64,000 bases of DNA, taken from assembly GCF_018323885.1 (NCBI RefSeq), contig NZ_AP024585.1, positions 3,286,001 through 3,350,000 on the forward strand, read 5' to 3'. The notes below the pieces were generated by a model that was not told the DNA's origin, searched no databases, and was given only the letters and a program-made list of their open reading frames with translations. This document shows positions 31,884-42,209 of the stretch, in pieces (the stretch's first letter is position 1; each line of letters begins with the position of its first letter). The translations under genes and the position numbers were made by a program. Source of the stretch: Citrobacter amalonaticus (GTDB lineage Bacteria; Pseudomonadota; Gammaproteobacteria; Enterobacterales; Enterobacteriaceae).

Positions 31884-32645
31884 ATGGTGTCATCATCTGT
31901 CACTGCGCCACGCAGCGGTTTTTACTACTTTGCTCAGGGATGGAAACTGGTTTCGCAACCAGGGATCCGTCGCTATGTCATTTTACCGCTACTGGTCAAC
32001 ATCCTGCTAATGGGCAGTGCGTTCTGGTGGCTGTTCACACAGCTGGATGTCTGGATCCCGTCGCTTATGAGTCACGTCCCGGACTGGCTGCAATGGCTGA
32101 GCTATCTGCTGTGGCCTGTCGCGGTCATCTCTGTGCTGCTGGTGTTTGGCTATTTTTTCTCGACCCTGGCCAACTGGATTGCCGCGCCGTTTAACGGGCT
32201 GCTGGCGGAGCAACTGGAAGCGCGGCTCACCGGCGCAACGCCGCCGGACACGGGCATTCTGGGGATCATGAAAGATGTGCCGCGGATTATGAAACGCGAA
32301 TGGCAAAAGCTGGCCTGGTATCTGCCACGCGCCATCGTACTGCTGATCCTTTACTTTATTCCCGGCATCGGGCAAACCATCGCCCCCGTACTGTGGTTCC
32401 TGTTCAGCGCCTGGATGCTGGCCATTCAGTATTGCGATTACCCTTTTGACAACCATAAAGTGCCGTTTAAAGAGATGCGCATTGCTCTGCGCAGCCGTAA
32501 GGTCACCAATATGCAGTTTGGTGCGCTCACCAGCCTGTTTACCCTGATCCCGGTTCTTAATCTCTTCATCATGCCAGTGGCAGTCTGTGGCGCCACGGCG
32601 ATGTGGGTGGATTGCTATCGTGCTAAGCACGCGTTATGGAAATAA
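31884..32645 (+). CDS. cysZ: Sulfate transporter CysZ
   Basis: Inner-membrane protein that takes up sulfate for cysteine synthesis. 253 residues, as in E. coli, starting [22 protein letters not shown]. Hydrophobic segments and the family motif [27 protein letters not shown] are present. It precedes cysK on the same strand after 163 bases. CysB control is expected from the family but no site was verified. Confidence 0.95.
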   Translation: MVSSSVTAPRSGFYYFAQGWKLVSQPGIRRYVILPLLVNILLMGSAFWWLFTQLDVWIPSLMSHVPDWLQWLSYLLWPVAVISVLLVFGYFFSTLANWIAAPFNGLLAEQLEARLTGATPPDTGILGIMKDVPRIMKREWQKLAWYLPRAIVLLILYFIPGIGQTIAPVLWFLFSAWMLAIQYCDYPFDNHKVPFKEMRIALRSRKVTNMQFGALTSLFTLIPVLNLFIMPVAVCGATAMWVDCYRAKHALWK

Positions 32646-32808
32646 CGAAAGTTTGTGTAAATAAGAGGTTGTTTATAACGCCTCTTATTCCATACTGATA
32701 CCCATTATTTCTTCATAGCATATAGATATGCGAAATCCTTACTTCCCCATATTCGTCTGAAGGGTATGCTGGGAAGGTATCCCAATTTCATACAGTTAAG
32801 GACAGGCC

Positions 32809-33780
32809 ATGAGTAAGATTTTTGAAGACAACTCGCTGACTATCGGTCATACGCCGCTGGTTCGACTGAACCGTATCGGTAACGGACGCATTCTGGCGAA
32901 GGTGGAATCACGTAACCCGAGCTTCAGCGTGAAATGCCGTATCGGTGCCAATATGATTTGGGATGCTGAAAAACGCGGCGTGCTTAAACCGGGCGTCGAG
33001 CTGGTTGAACCCACCAGCGGCAACACGGGTATCGCGCTGGCCTATGTCGCGGCGGCACGTGGTTACAAACTGACGCTGACCATGCCGGAAACCATGAGTA
33101 TCGAACGTCGTAAACTGCTGAAAGCGCTGGGTGCCAACCTGGTGCTGACCGAAGGCGCAAAAGGCATGAAAGGCGCCATTCAGAAAGCAGAAGAGATTGT
33201 CGCCAGCGATCCGGCGAAATATCTGTTGCTTCAGCAGTTCAGCAACCCGGCAAACCCAGAAATTCACGAAAAAACCACCGGTCCGGAAATCTGGGAAGAT
33301 ACCGACGGCCAGGTTGACGTTTTCATCTCCGGCGTGGGGACTGGCGGGACGCTAACCGGCGTCACCCGCTATATTAAAGGCACCAAAGGCAAAACCGACC
33401 TGATTACCGTTGCCGTTGAGCCAACGGATTCCCCGGTCATCGCTCAGGCGCTGGCAGGCGAAGAGCTGAAGCCAGGTCCGCACAAAATTCAGGGTATCGG
33501 CGCCGGTTTCATTCCGGGTAACCTGGATCTGAAACTGATCGACAAAGTGGTCGCCATCACCAACGAAGAGGCGATCTCCACCGCCCGCCGCCTAATGGAA
33601 GAGGAAGGCATTCTTGCCGGTATCTCCTCCGGAGCCGCAGTGGCTGCCGCGCTTAAGCTTCAGGAAGATGAAACCTTTACCAATAAGAATATTGTGGTTA
33701 TCCTACCGTCATCGGGTGAGCGTTATTTGAGCACTGCACTGTTTGCCGATCTCTTCACAGAGAAAGAATTGCAACAGTAA
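32809..33780 (+). CDS. cysK: Cysteine synthase A (O-acetylserine sulfhydrylase A)
   Basis: PLP enzyme making cysteine from O-acetylserine and sulfide. 323 residues, as in E. coli. PLP Lys42 in [11 protein letters not shown], substrate loop [14 protein letters not shown]-phosphate loop [10 protein letters not shown], and [10 protein letters not shown] near the end. Ribosome site TAAGGACAGGCC precedes the ATG. The 163-base leader resembles the E. coli cysK promoter, including the TATGCTGGGAAGGTATCCC segment close to the start, so CysB-dependent activation is likely. Confidence 0.98.
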   Translation: MSKIFEDNSLTIGHTPLVRLNRIGNGRILAKVESRNPSFSVKCRIGANMIWDAEKRGVLKPGVELVEPTSGNTGIALAYVAAARGYKLTLTMPETMSIERRKLLKALGANLVLTEGAKGMKGAIQKAEEIVASDPAKYLLLQQFSNPANPEIHEKTTGPEIWEDTDGQVDVFISGVGTGGTLTGVTRYIKGTKGKTDLITVAVEPTDSPVIAQALAGEELKPGPHKIQGIGAGFIPGNLDLKLIDKVVAITNEEAISTARRLMEEEGILAGISSGAAVAAALKLQEDETFTNKNIVVILPSSGERYLSTALFADLFTEKELQQ

Positions 33781-33802
33781 TGCCAGCATGTTAAAAACGC
33801 GT

Positions 33803-33830
33803 AAAAAAGCACCTTTTCAGGTGCTTTTTT
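33803..33830 (+). terminator. Terminator after cysK
   Basis: Perfect 12-base stem AAAAAAGCACCT/AGGTGCTTTTTT with a four-base loop (33815-33818). Confidence 0.93.
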
Positions 33831-34162
33831 GTGGCCTGCTTCAAACTTTCACCCCACCTGCCATTGCTTCACCCCGCCAGGTCTGGTATTTAACCTGATT
33901 AATTATTTTGAAGCGCGAAATTAATCGTTACAGGAAAACTGCTAGCTGAATCGATTTTATGATTTGGTTCAAGTATTGATTTAGCGGCATAATGTTTAAT
34001 GACGAGCGAAACGTCAGCGGCCAGAGGTTGACAGCAACGGATGGCGTAAAACACCTGGTGTGTCGCGCCCGTTTACGCCGGCGCTAACAATACAGGCTAA
34101 AGTCAAACCGCCAGGCTAGACTTTAGTTCCACAACACTAAACCTATAAGTTGGGGAAATACA
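33831..34162 (+). promoter_or_regulatory. ptsHI-crr promoter region
   Basis: 332 bases with no gene. The sequence around 33960-34160 is closely like the E. coli pts leader. TTGGTT (33964-33969), 18 bases and CATAAT (33988-33993) correspond to the P0 promoter; the block ending GCCAGGCTAGACTTTAG (about 34111-34127) corresponds to P1. In E. coli the region is controlled by CRP-cAMP, Cra and Mlc; those sites were not individually verified here. Confidence 0.6.
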
Positions 34163-34420
34163 ATGTTCCAGCAAGAAGTTACCATTACCGCTCCGAACGG
34201 TCTGCACACCCGCCCTGCTGCTCAGTTTGTTAAAGAAGCGAAAGGCTTCACTTCTGAGATTACTGTGACTTCCAACGGCAAAAGCGCCAGCGCGAAAAGC
34301 CTGTTTAAACTGCAAACTCTGGGTCTGACTCAGGGTACCGTCGTGACCATCTCTGCAGAAGGTGAAGACGAGCAGAAAGCCGTAGAACATCTGGTCAAGC
34401 TGATGGCGGAACTGGAATAA
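34163..34420 (+). CDS. ptsH: Phosphocarrier protein HPr
   Basis: Transfers phosphate from EI to the sugar-specific EIIA proteins. 85 residues, identical in length to E. coli. Phosphorylated His15 in [13 protein letters not shown]; the second conserved block is [13 protein letters not shown] with Ser46. Ribosome site GGGGAAA lies eight bases before the ATG. First gene of ptsHI-crr. Confidence 0.98.
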
Positions 34421-34466
34421 GTTTTTCCGGGTTCTTTTAAAAATCAGTCACAAGTAAGGTAGGGTT

Positions 34467-36194
34467 ATGATTTCAGGCATTTTAGCATCCCCGGGTATCG
34501 CTTTCGGCAAAGCACTTTTGCTGAAAGAAGACGAAATCGTCATTGACCGGAAAAAAATTTCTGCCGACAAGGTTGATCAGGAAGTTGAACGTTTTCTGAG
34601 CGGTCGTGCCAAGGCATCTGCACAGTTAGAAGCGATCAAAACGAAAGCTGGTGAAACGTTCGGTGAAGAAAAAGAAGCCATTTTCGAAGGGCATATTATG
34701 CTGCTCGAAGATGAGGAGCTGGAGCAGGAAATCATAGCCCTGATTAAAGATAAACACATGACGGCTGACGCAGCTGCGCATGAAGTTATCGAAGGTCAGG
34801 CCACTGCCCTGGAAGAACTGGATGATGAATACCTGAAAGAACGTGCGGCTGACGTACGTGACATCGGTAAGCGCCTGCTGCGCAACATTCTCGGGCTGGC
34901 AATTATTGACCTGAGCGCAATTCAGGATGAAGTCATCCTGGTTGCCGCTGACCTGACCCCGTCAGAAACCGCACAGCTGAACCTGAAAAAGGTGCTGGGT
35001 TTCATTACCGACGTGGGCGGCCGCACTTCCCACACCTCTATCATGGCGCGTTCTCTGGAACTGCCAGCCATCGTGGGTACCGGTAGCGTCACCTCTCAGG
35101 TGAAAAACGACGACTATCTGATTCTGGATGCCGTAAACAACCAGGTTTACGTCAACCCGACCAACGAAGAAATTGAAAAACTGCGCGCCGTTCAGGAGCA
35201 AGTTGCCACTGAAAAAGCGGAACTGGCTAAACTGAAAGATCTGCCTGCCATCACCCTGGATGGCCATCAGGTTGAAGTGTGCGCCAACATCGGTACCGTG
35301 CGTGACGTCGAAGGCGCAGAGCGCAACGGTGCGGAAGGTGTGGGTCTGTACCGTACTGAATTCCTGTTTATGGATCGCGACGCGCTGCCGACTGAAGAAG
35401 AACAGTTTGCAGCTTACAAAGCCGTGGCTGAAGCGTGTGGCTCTCAGGCGGTGATCGTGCGTACCATGGACATCGGCGGCGACAAAGAGCTGCCGTACAT
35501 GAACTTCCCGAAAGAAGAAAACCCGTTCCTGGGTTGGCGTGCTGTGCGTATCGCGATGGATCGTAAAGAGATCCTGCGCGATCAGGTTCGCGCTATCCTG
35601 CGCGCGTCTGCTTTCGGCAAATTGCGCATTATGTTCCCGATGATCATCTCTGTTGAAGAAGTTCGCGCACTGCGTAAAGAGATCGAAATCTACAAACAGG
35701 AACTGCGTGACGAAGGTAAAGCTTTTGACGAGACCATTGAGATTGGCGTGATGGTGGAAACACCGGCTGCGGCAACGATTGCTCGTCATTTAGCCAAAGA
35801 AGTTGATTTCTTTAGTATCGGCACCAATGATTTAACGCAGTACACTCTGGCAGTTGACCGTGGTAATGATATGATTTCACATCTCTACCAGCCAATGTCG
35901 CCATCTGTCCTCACATTGATCAAGCAAGTTATTGATGCTTCTCATGCTGAAGGTAAATGGACTGGCATGTGTGGTGAGCTTGCAGGCGACGAACGTGCTA
36001 CACTTCTGTTGCTGGGGATGGGTCTGGACGAATTCTCTATGAGCGCCATTTCTATCCCGCGCATTAAGAAGATTATCCGTAACACGAACTTCGAAGATGC
36101 GAAGGTGTTAGCAGAGCAGGCTCTTGCTCAACCGACAACGGACGAGTTAATGACGCTGGTTAACAAGTTCATTGAAGAAAAAACAATCTGCTAA
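34467..36194 (+). CDS. ptsI: Phosphoenolpyruvate-protein phosphotransferase EI
   Basis: First enzyme of the PTS: autophosphorylates with PEP, then phosphorylates HPr. 575 residues, as in E. coli. Active His189 in [16 protein letters not shown]-binding barrel motifs [54 protein letters not shown] and the catalytic Cys in [10 protein letters not shown]. It starts 46 bases after ptsH. E. coli has crr promoters inside the 3' part of this gene. Confidence 0.98.
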   Translation: MISGILASPGIAFGKALLLKEDEIVIDRKKISADKVDQEVERFLSGRAKASAQLEAIKTKAGETFGEEKEAIFEGHIMLLEDEELEQEIIALIKDKHMTADAAAHEVIEGQATALEELDDEYLKERAADVRDIGKRLLRNILGLAIIDLSAIQDEVILVAADLTPSETAQLNLKKVLGFITDVGGRTSHTSIMARSLELPAIVGTGSVTSQVKNDDYLILDAVNNQVYVNPTNEEIEKLRAVQEQVATEKAELAKLKDLPAITLDGHQVEVCANIGTVRDVEGAERNGAEGVGLYRTEFLFMDRDALPTEEEQFAAYKAVAEACGSQAVIVRTMDIGGDKELPYMNFPKEENPFLGWRAVRIAMDRKEILRDQVRAILRASAFGKLRIMFPMIISVEEVRALRKEIEIYKQELRDEGKAFDETIEIGVMVETPAAATIARHLAKEVDFFSIGTNDLTQYTLAVDRGNDMISHLYQPMSPSVLTLIKQVIDASHAEGKWTGMCGELAGDERATLLLLGMGLDEFSMSAISIPRIKKIIRNTNFEDAKVLAEQALAQPTTDELMTLVNKFIEEKTIC

Positions 36195-36234
36195 TCCACG
36201 AGATGCGGCCCAATTTACTGCTTAGGAGAAGATC

Positions 36235-36744
36235 ATGGGTTTGTTCGATAAACTGAAGTCTCTGGTTTCTGATGATAAGAAAGACACCGGAACTATTGAG
36301 ATTGTTGCACCGCTCTCTGGCGAGATCGTCAACATCGAAGACGTACCGGATGTCGTTTTTGCTGAAAAAATCGTGGGTGATGGCATCGCTATCAAACCAA
36401 CCGGTAATAAGATGGTTGCACCGGTTGACGGTACCATCGGCAAAATCTTTGAGACCAACCATGCGTTCTCTATCGAATCCGATAGCGGTATCGAACTGTT
36501 TGTTCACTTCGGTATCGACACCGTTGAGCTGAAAGGCGAAGGCTTCAAGCGTATCGCTGAAGAAGGCCAGCGTGTGAAAGTGGGTGACCCGGTAATTGAA
36601 TTCGATCTGCCGCTGCTGGAAGAAAAAGCCAAGTCAACCCTGACTCCGGTGGTTATCTCCAACATGGACGAAATCAAAGAACTGATCAAACTGTCCGGTA
36701 GCGTGACTGTGGGTGAAACCCCGGTTATCCGCATCAAGAAATAA
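36235..36744 (+). CDS. crr: PTS glucose-specific EIIA component (EIIA-Glc)
   Basis: Receives phosphate from HPr, passes it to EIICB-Glc and regulates adenylate cyclase and permeases (inducer exclusion). 169 residues. His75 (TNHAFSIES) and phosphorylated His90 ([15 protein letters not shown]) are in place. Ribosome site TTAGGAGAAG precedes the ATG. Third gene of the operon, followed by a strong terminator. Confidence 0.98.
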   Translation: MGLFDKLKSLVSDDKKDTGTIEIVAPLSGEIVNIEDVPDVVFAEKIVGDGIAIKPTGNKMVAPVDGTIGKIFETNHAFSIESDSGIELFVHFGIDTVELKGEGFKRIAEEGQRVKVGDPVIEFDLPLLEEKAKSTLTPVVISNMDEIKELIKLSGSVTVGETPVIRIKK

Positions 36745-36758
36745 TTCTTGCCGCAGAG

Positions 36759-36788
36759 AAAAATGGCGCCTTCTGGCGCCATTTTTTT
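36759..36788 (+). terminator. Terminator after crr
   Basis: Perfect 12-base stem AAAAATGGCGCC/GGCGCCATTTTT with loop TTCT, followed by TT. Confidence 0.92.
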
Positions 36789-36790
36789 AT

Positions 36791-36842
36791 CTACCGGATG
36801 GCAAAACCCGCCTGATGGCGCATACGCCGCCATCCGGCATCA
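36791..36842. repeat. REP element between crr and the pdxK operon
   Basis: CTACCGGATGGC...GGCG-CATA-CGCCGCCATCCGGCAT matches the REP/BIME consensus (GCCGGATGGCGGCG). It lies between convergent transcription units. Confidence 0.75.
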
Positions 36843-36850
36843 GTTCGCGG

Positions 36851-37090
36851 TTACAATGGTGAGGTCACCGGGCGATAACACTTTTCACGCATCAGGATTT
36901 TCATCCCTTCCGGCCCGCTCTCCAGCATCCGCTTTTCTGAATCAGAAACCAACAGTTCGCATTGATAGCCGCCCGTGATGCCAAACATCGCGCGCGCCAC
37001 GCAGATATCTTCCAGCGCATTCAGCCCGCTGGTTTCAAAATGTCCCACGATACGTCCCTGCTGACGAACCACTAACCGATAACTCTTCAT
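36851..37090 (-). CDS. Small conserved hypothetical protein coupled to pdxK
   Basis: 79 residues ([20 protein letters not shown]...), no membrane segment or signal peptide, with pI-neutral mixed alpha/beta character; the family is not recognised. Its ATG overlaps the pdxK stop by four bases (ATGA), so it is translationally coupled to pdxK and would be co-regulated with it by PtsJ. A similar gene beside pdxK is known from Salmonella to my recollection. Function unknown. Confidence 0.75.
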   Translation of the reverse strand: MKSYRLVVRQQGRIVGHFETSGLNALEDICVARAMFGITGGYQCELLVSDSEKRMLESGPEGMKILMREKCYRPVTSPL

Positions 37091-37953
37091 CGCGCCTCCC
37101 CTGCCGGAGGCAGTATCAGTTCGTCACATCCGCATTGCTGCGTCCAGGTCATCACCGCCAGTACGCGTTCCGCGGCCTGTTGCGTTGCCTGCGTCAACGA
37201 TTTCCCCAACACAATGCCGCTAATCAACTCGGCACAGAACAGATCGCCGGTCCCTTTCAGATCGGTTTCTACCCGCGGGTGCTCAATCACATCCAGCGTT
37301 TGGGCCGTGACCACCGCCACATTGATGGTTTCACTGTCCTGTCCTGGCGCGCTGGTGATGACAATCCACTTCAGCGTGTCGGTCAGCAGCGATCTCGCCG
37401 CGATAACAGCCTCCTCCAGGGTGCGGCACGGCATACCGCTGAGCATCTCCAGTTCGAAGACATTCGGCGTCAGCCCCTGCGCCAGCGGCAGCAGGTGATG
37501 TCGATAGGCATCCGGTATCTCGGCTTTCACATACATTCCGCTGTCGGTATCGCCAATCACCGGATCGACCAGAACAGGAATGTCAGGATGCGTTTGACGA
37601 ACGTTTTGCAACCATTGCGCCAGCAGCACGATTTGTTCTGCGCTGCCCATATAACCGGTGGTCACAGCCTTTAACTCGCGCAGCGCATCACGCTCGCTTA
37701 ACGCCAGCAAATAACCGCGGAACCAGTCGGCCGGAATAACGCCCCCGTAGAACGTGTCATAGTGCGGAGTATTACTGAACAGGACGGTAGGCACCGCCGT
37801 CACCCGCAAACCCTTTGCTTTGATGGCTGGCACAGCGATGCTATTGCCGACGCTGCCATACACCACCTGTGACTGAACGGCGACAATATCGGTCTGCAAC
37901 GCCCGATGCTTATCGTCGAAGAGCACTGACTGAATATCACTCTCCTGCTCCAT
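37087..37953 (-). CDS. pdxK: Pyridoxine/pyridoxal/pyridoxamine kinase
   Basis: Phosphorylates B6 vitamers in the salvage route to PLP; cytoplasmic ribokinase-like fold. 288 residues (E. coli 283). Motifs: [14 protein letters not shown] (substrate), [27 protein letters not shown], and the anion-hole/ATP motif [17 protein letters not shown]. Divergent from ptsJ across 82 bases. In Salmonella the MocR-like PtsJ represses pdxK and senses PLP, which fits this layout. Confidence 0.94.
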   Translation of the reverse strand: MEQESDIQSVLFDDKHRALQTDIVAVQSQVVYGSVGNSIAVPAIKAKGLRVTAVPTVLFSNTPHYDTFYGGVIPADWFRGYLLALSERDALRELKAVTTGYMGSAEQIVLLAQWLQNVRQTHPDIPVLVDPVIGDTDSGMYVKAEIPDAYRHHLLPLAQGLTPNVFELEMLSGMPCRTLEEAVIAARSLLTDTLKWIVITSAPGQDSETINVAVVTAQTLDVIEHPRVETDLKGTGDLFCAELISGIVLGKSLTQATQQAAERVLAVMTWTQQCGCDELILPPAGEAR

Positions 37954-37999
37954 TAACTTCTCCTCTCACTGGACAGCGGGCGGGTGCCTCACTATTATC

Positions 38000-38027
38000 G
38001 TCATATGCTAAAATTCATTTTGTCATA
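38000..38027. promoter_or_regulatory. GTCATA direct repeats between pdxK and ptsJ
   Basis: GTCATA at 38000-38005 and again at 38022-38027, a 22-base period (two helical turns), in the short divergent region. MocR-family regulators commonly bind direct repeats in divergent promoters, so this is a candidate PtsJ operator. Inference only. Confidence 0.4.
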
Positions 38028-38035
38028 GGTCAATA

Positions 38036-39331
38036 ATGATCGACGGAAAAACCGCCAGCGAAATCTTTGACAGTATACGGCAGCACGTCACCAGCGGCGT
38101 GTTGTCTGCAGGTGAAACATTGCCGCCGGTACGGGAACTGGCTGCACAACTCAATGTAAATCGCAATACTGTTGCAGCGGCCTACAAACGCCTGGTGACA
38201 TCCGGACTGGCGCAAAGTCGTGGCCGCAATGGCACCGTTATTAAAAGCGCCTCGACGCCCATCGCACGCGAAGGCGGCGACCCCCACACGCCGCTTCACG
38301 ATCTCTCCAGCGGAAATCCTGACCCGACTCGCCTGCCGGACCTGAGCCGTTACTTTGCAAAATGTCATCACGACCACCGCCTGTACGGTGACACGCCGGT
38401 TTCCCCGGAGCTAAAGCGCTGGGCCACGCAGTGGATGCAGGATGCCGTTCCCGCTGCGGGTGAAATTGATATCACCAGCGGCGCAATTGACGCCATTGAA
38501 CGCCTGCTGAGTGCCCATCTGCTGCCCGGCGATAGCGTGGTGGTTGAAGACCCTTGCTTTTTAAGCAGTATCAATATGCTGCGATACGCCGGATTCAGCG
38601 CCAGCCCGGTGAGCGTCGACAGTGAAGGGATGCGACCAGAGGGGCTCGAACAGGCGCTGATTAAAGGCGCCAGGGCAGTGATCGTTACACCTCGGGCGCA
38701 CAACCCGACGGGATGCAGTTTAAGCGCCGCACGCGCTGGCGCATTACAGGCCATCCTCGCACGATACCCACAGGTACTGGTGATTGTTGACGACCACTTT
38801 GCCCTGCTTTCCGCCTGCGCGTGGCATCCGGTGATTGCGGCAGAAACACTCCACTGGTCGATCGTTCGCTCAATGTCGAAAACGCTGGGGCCAGACCTGC
38901 GTCTTGCCATTGTCGCCAGCGATCCCGCGACGTCAGCAAAATTACGCCTGCGTCTAAACGCCGGCAGTCAGTGGGTCAGCCACATTTTGCAGGATCTGGT
39001 TTACACCTGTCTGGCAGACCCCGTCTGGCAGCAAACGCTCGCCGAATCCCGCCAGTTTTACGCCGATCAGCAGCGCAAACTGGCGCAGGCGCTGCACGCA
39101 CAAGGCATCAACAATATTTTCCCCGGCGATGGTCTGAACCTGTGGCTACCCCTTGCCGAAGCCAGCCAAAACGTTGCATTCGCGCTGGCGAAATCCGGTT
39201 GGCTGGTGCGTGAAGGCGACGCTTTCGGCGTTAACACGCCCGCACAGGGTCTGCGTATCACCCTTTCCACACTCAATGACAACGACATCAACCGCCTGGC
39301 CGGCCATCTTCATCAGGCGCTGAGCCAATAA
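38036..39331 (+). CDS. ptsJ: MocR-family PLP-sensing repressor PtsJ
   Basis: 431 residues. N-terminal GntR-type winged helix-turn-helix (SGVLSAGETLPPVRELAAQLNVNRNTVAAAYKRL) joined to a fold-type I aminotransferase-like domain with PLP Lys282 in RSMSKTLGPDLRLA. Other landmarks are HNPTGCS and DDHFALL. In Salmonella PtsJ represses pdxK; the divergent gene pair here has the same design. Present in Salmonella and Citrobacter, absent from E. coli K-12. Confidence 0.9.
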   Translation: MIDGKTASEIFDSIRQHVTSGVLSAGETLPPVRELAAQLNVNRNTVAAAYKRLVTSGLAQSRGRNGTVIKSASTPIAREGGDPHTPLHDLSSGNPDPTRLPDLSRYFAKCHHDHRLYGDTPVSPELKRWATQWMQDAVPAAGEIDITSGAIDAIERLLSAHLLPGDSVVVEDPCFLSSINMLRYAGFSASPVSVDSEGMRPEGLEQALIKGARAVIVTPRAHNPTGCSLSAARAGALQAILARYPQVLVIVDDHFALLSACAWHPVIAAETLHWSIVRSMSKTLGPDLRLAIVASDPATSAKLRLRLNAGSQWVSHILQDLVYTCLADPVWQQTLAESRQFYADQQRKLAQALHAQGINNIFPGDGLNLWLPLAEASQNVAFALAKSGWLVREGDAFGVNTPAQGLRITLSTLNDNDINRLAGHLHQALSQ

Positions 39332-39344
39332 CAGGAGAGTATCC

Positions 39345-40061
39345 GTGCACGTCCATTTTATTATTCACGAATCATTTGAATCGGCAGGCGCTTATTTGCC
39401 GTGGGCTGAAACGCGCGGTCATCACATCACCTGGACCCGCGTCTATGACAGCGAACCGGTTCCGGCCAACGCCGATGGCTTTGATATGCTGGTCGTGTTT
39501 GGCGGCCCGCAGTCACCGCGCACCACGCTAGCAGAGTGCCCTTATTTTGACTCTAAGGCTGAACAACACCTGATCAACCAGGCTATCTCGGCGGGTCGGA
39601 TCGTGGTCGGGATCTGTCTGGGTTCACAGTTGATTGGCGAAGCGCTGGGAGCCAGGGTCTGCCAGAGTCCGGAAAAAGAGATTGGTCACTATCCCATTAC
39701 GCTGACCGAAGCAGGAAAACAGCATCCGTTGCTTGCCCACTTCTGCTCTCCGCTGACGGTCGGCCACTGGCATAACGACATGCCAGGGCTTACCGATCAA
39801 GCCACGGTGCTTGCCACAAGCATCGGCTGTCCACGACAGATCGTGCAATACGGCAACTTTGTCTACGGCTTCCAGTGCCATATGGAATTTACTGCCGAGG
39901 CGGTGGAAGGACTGATTCAACATTCTGAGCAAGAGCTGGCGGAAGCCAAAGGGAAGCGCTTTATTCGCTCGAAGGCGGAAATGCGCGAATGGGATTATAA
40001 GGAAATGAATGAAAAACTCTGGCAGTTCCTGGATCTGCTGGTGAAAAAACGTCAGGGTTAA
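39345..40061 (+). CDS. yfeJ: Class I glutamine amidotransferase-like protein YfeJ
   Basis: 238 residues from a GTG at 39345 six bases after AGGAGAG. Glutamine amidotransferase class I fold: nucleophile Cys in VVGICLGSQLIGEALG, and His plus Glu in GFQCHMEF. Such stand-alone domains usually hydrolyse glutamine or related gamma-glutamyl compounds. It is 13 bases after ptsJ and probably co-transcribed. The substrate is not known. Same gene order as Salmonella ptsJ-yfeJ. Confidence 0.85.
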   Translation: MHVHFIIHESFESAGAYLPWAETRGHHITWTRVYDSEPVPANADGFDMLVVFGGPQSPRTTLAECPYFDSKAEQHLINQAISAGRIVVGICLGSQLIGEALGARVCQSPEKEIGHYPITLTEAGKQHPLLAHFCSPLTVGHWHNDMPGLTDQATVLATSIGCPRQIVQYGNFVYGFQCHMEFTAEAVEGLIQHSEQELAEAKGKRFIRSKAEMREWDYKEMNEKLWQFLDLLVKKRQG

Positions 40062-40067
40062 TCCGCA

Positions 40068-40087
40068 TGCCCGGTCATCGCCGGGCA
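40068..40087. other. Hairpin between convergent yfeJ and cysM
   Basis: TGCCCGG-TCATCG-CCGGGCA perfect seven-base stem. No T run, so either a weak terminator or an mRNA 3'-end protector for both genes. Confidence 0.5.
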
Positions 40088-40093
40088 ATGGGG

Positions 40094-41005
40094 TTAAATC
40101 CCCGCGCCCTGGCTGAAGTGCTCTTCGCCAAACACGCCGGTAGAGAGATAACGATCGCCGCGATCGCAAATAATCGCCACTACCACCGCGCCCGGATTGA
40201 CTTTCGCAATCCGTATTGCACCGGCGACCGCGCCGCCAGAGCTGACGCCACAGAAGATCCCTTCACGTACCGCCAGTTCACGCATAGTGTTCTCCGCGTC
40301 TCGCTGGTGAATATCGACGACCTGATCGACAAGCTGAGCATTAAAAATGCCCGGCATGTATTCCGCTGGCCAGCGGCGAATCCCCGGAATGCTGCTGCCC
40401 TCTTCCGGTTGCAGACCCACAATAGTGACCGCGCGGGCCTGCTCGCGCAGAAAACGAGAAACCCCGGTGATAGTACCGGTCGTCCCCATGCTGGAAACAA
40501 AATGGGTGAGACGTCCGGACGTTTGCCGCCAGATTTCCGGCCCCGTAGTGGTGTAATGCGCGTATGGGTTATCAGGGTTATTGAACTGGTCCAGCAGCTT
40601 GCCTTCGCCGCGCTGAGCCATCTCCAGCGCTAAATCGCGCGCCCCTTCCATCCCCTGCTCTTTGGTCACCAGAATCAGCTCAGCACCGTAGGCGCGCATC
40701 GCGGCGCGGCGTTCCTGGCTCATGTTGTCCGGCATCAGTAGCTTCATACGATAGCCTTTCAGGGCCGCAATCATCGCCAGCGCAATGCCAGTGTTCCCGC
40801 TGGTAGCCTCAATTAATACATCACCAGGCGTAATCTCCCCGCGTTTTTCCGCTTCAACAATCATCGATAACGCGGCACGATCTTTCACCGACCCCGCCGG
40901 GTTATTGCCTTCCAGTTTGACCCAAATTTCACTGCCATTATCCGGCGTCAACCGCTGCAGCTTCACCAGCGGCGTGTTGCCAATAGTTTGTTCTAATGTG
41001 TTCAC
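40094..41005 (-). CDS. cysM: Cysteine synthase B (O-acetylserine sulfhydrylase B)
   Basis: Makes cysteine or S-sulfocysteine from O-acetylserine and sulfide or thiosulfate. The GTG at 41005 (MNTLEQTIGNTPLVKLQRL) gives 303 residues, the E. coli length; the upstream frame extension runs into a REP-like region. PLP Lys41 in NNPAGSVKDRAALS, loop [12 protein letters not shown] and GTTGTITGVSRF. Last gene of the cysPUWAM order. The pair with CysP fits thiosulfate assimilation. Confidence 0.95.
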   Translation of the reverse strand: MNTLEQTIGNTPLVKLQRLTPDNGSEIWVKLEGNNPAGSVKDRAALSMIVEAEKRGEITPGDVLIEATSGNTGIALAMIAALKGYRMKLLMPDNMSQERRAAMRAYGAELILVTKEQGMEGARDLALEMAQRGEGKLLDQFNNPDNPYAHYTTTGPEIWRQTSGRLTHFVSSMGTTGTITGVSRFLREQARAVTIVGLQPEEGSSIPGIRRWPAEYMPGIFNAQLVDQVVDIHQRDAENTMRELAVREGIFCGVSSGGAVAGAIRIAKVNPGAVVVAIICDRGDRYLSTGVFGEEHFSQGAGI

Positions 41006-41039
41006 AATTTCAGTCCACAACCCAGACCTGATAAACCCA

Positions 41040-41098
41040 GCGCCATCAGGCAAATGTGTATTGCCGGAGGCAGCATAACTGTCTTATCCGGCCTACAT
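41040..41098. repeat. REP-like element between cysA and cysM
   Basis: GCGCCATCAGGC...GCCGGAGGCAGC...CTTATCCGGCCTAC contains the two conserved REP arms. It may stabilise the upstream cysPUWA mRNA. Confidence 0.6.
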
Positions 41099-41114
41099 AA
41101 AAAACGCTCTGAGA

Positions 41115-42209
41115 TTACGCTATTTCTGCGAAAACAACATCATCATGACGTTCAATACGCTGATTGCCGTTATACAAGCGTGCGTTTTGCAGGCCTACAA
41201 ACAGACGCTCGCCGCGTACCGGAGCATCGTCCCCTTGCATGACCACGGTCAACGGGTCGTGATACCACCCGAGCGGCTGCACGACCAATTGGGTGTAATG
41301 ACCTTTCGGGCTGGCTTCAATAACCTGAACCGGCAACGGCGAATCCAGACTGGTACGGCGGCTGATATCGACTTCCCATGGACGCAGGAACAGATCGACC
41401 GGCCCCTGATACGCAGGCGTATAGCCCAGCGGCCAGCGGTGTGCGCCAACGTGGAACTGCCCACCACGAATGGTGCCTTGCAGGCGGTTCACTTCACCCA
41501 TAAATTCCAGTACAAAGCGGGTCGCCGGTTCACGCCAGACCTGATCCGGCGCATCGGCCTGTTCAATATTCCCCTGGCTCATTACCACCACGCGGTCCGC
41601 CACTTCAGTGGCCTCTTCCTGATCATGCGTGACAAAGACGCTGGTGAATTTCAGCTCTTCATGCAGTTGACGCAGCCAGCGGCGCAGCTCTTTACGCACC
41701 TGCGCATCAAGGGCACCAAACGGCTCATCCAGCAGCAGAATTTGTGGTTCAACCGCTAACGCGCGGGCCAGCGCAACACGTTGTTTTTGCCCACCTGAAA
41801 GCTGCGCCGGGAAGCGATCCGCCAGGTGTGCCAGTTGCACCATCTCCAGCAGTGTCGTCACTTTGGCTTTAATCGCCGCCGCATTGGGACGCTCACGACG
41901 CGGCAGGACGCTCAGGCCAAAGGCGATGTTGTCGAACACCGTCATATGGCGGAACAGCGCGTAGTGCTGAAAGACAAATCCCACCTTACGATCGCGCGCA
42001 TGCAGGCGGCTGACGTCGGTACCATGGAAGCGAATATGTCCGCTGGACTGGTGTTCCAGCCCGGCAATAATGCGCAGTAGTGTGGTTTTACCGGAACCGG
42101 ACGGCCCAAGCAAGGCAACCATCTGACCTGAAGGAATATCCAGTGAGATATCGTTCAGCACCTGGGTGCGACCAAAAGACTTCTTAATATTGGCAATCTC
42201 AATGCTCAT
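41115..42209 (-). CDS. cysA: Sulfate/thiosulfate ABC transporter ATPase CysA
   Basis: Energises sulfate and thiosulfate import. 364 residues. Walker [14 protein letters not shown]-loop FVFQHYALF, signature [15 protein letters not shown], Walker [14 protein letters not shown]-loop [12 protein letters not shown]-terminal TOBE-type domain follows (GEVNRLQG...). Starts inside the end of cysW (11-base overlap), showing translational coupling. Confidence 0.96.
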   Translation of the reverse strand: MSIEIANIKKSFGRTQVLNDISLDIPSGQMVALLGPSGSGKTTLLRIIAGLEHQSSGHIRFHGTDVSRLHARDRKVGFVFQHYALFRHMTVFDNIAFGLSVLPRRERPNAAAIKAKVTTLLEMVQLAHLADRFPAQLSGGQKQRVALARALAVEPQILLLDEPFGALDAQVRKELRRWLRQLHEELKFTSVFVTHDQEEATEVADRVVVMSQGNIEQADAPDQVWREPATRFVLEFMGEVNRLQGTIRGGQFHVGAHRWPLGYTPAYQGPVDLFLRPWEVDISRRTSLDSPLPVQVIEASPKGHYTQLVVQPLGWYHDPLTVVMQGDDAPVRGERLFVGLQNARLYNGNQRIERHDDVVFAEIA

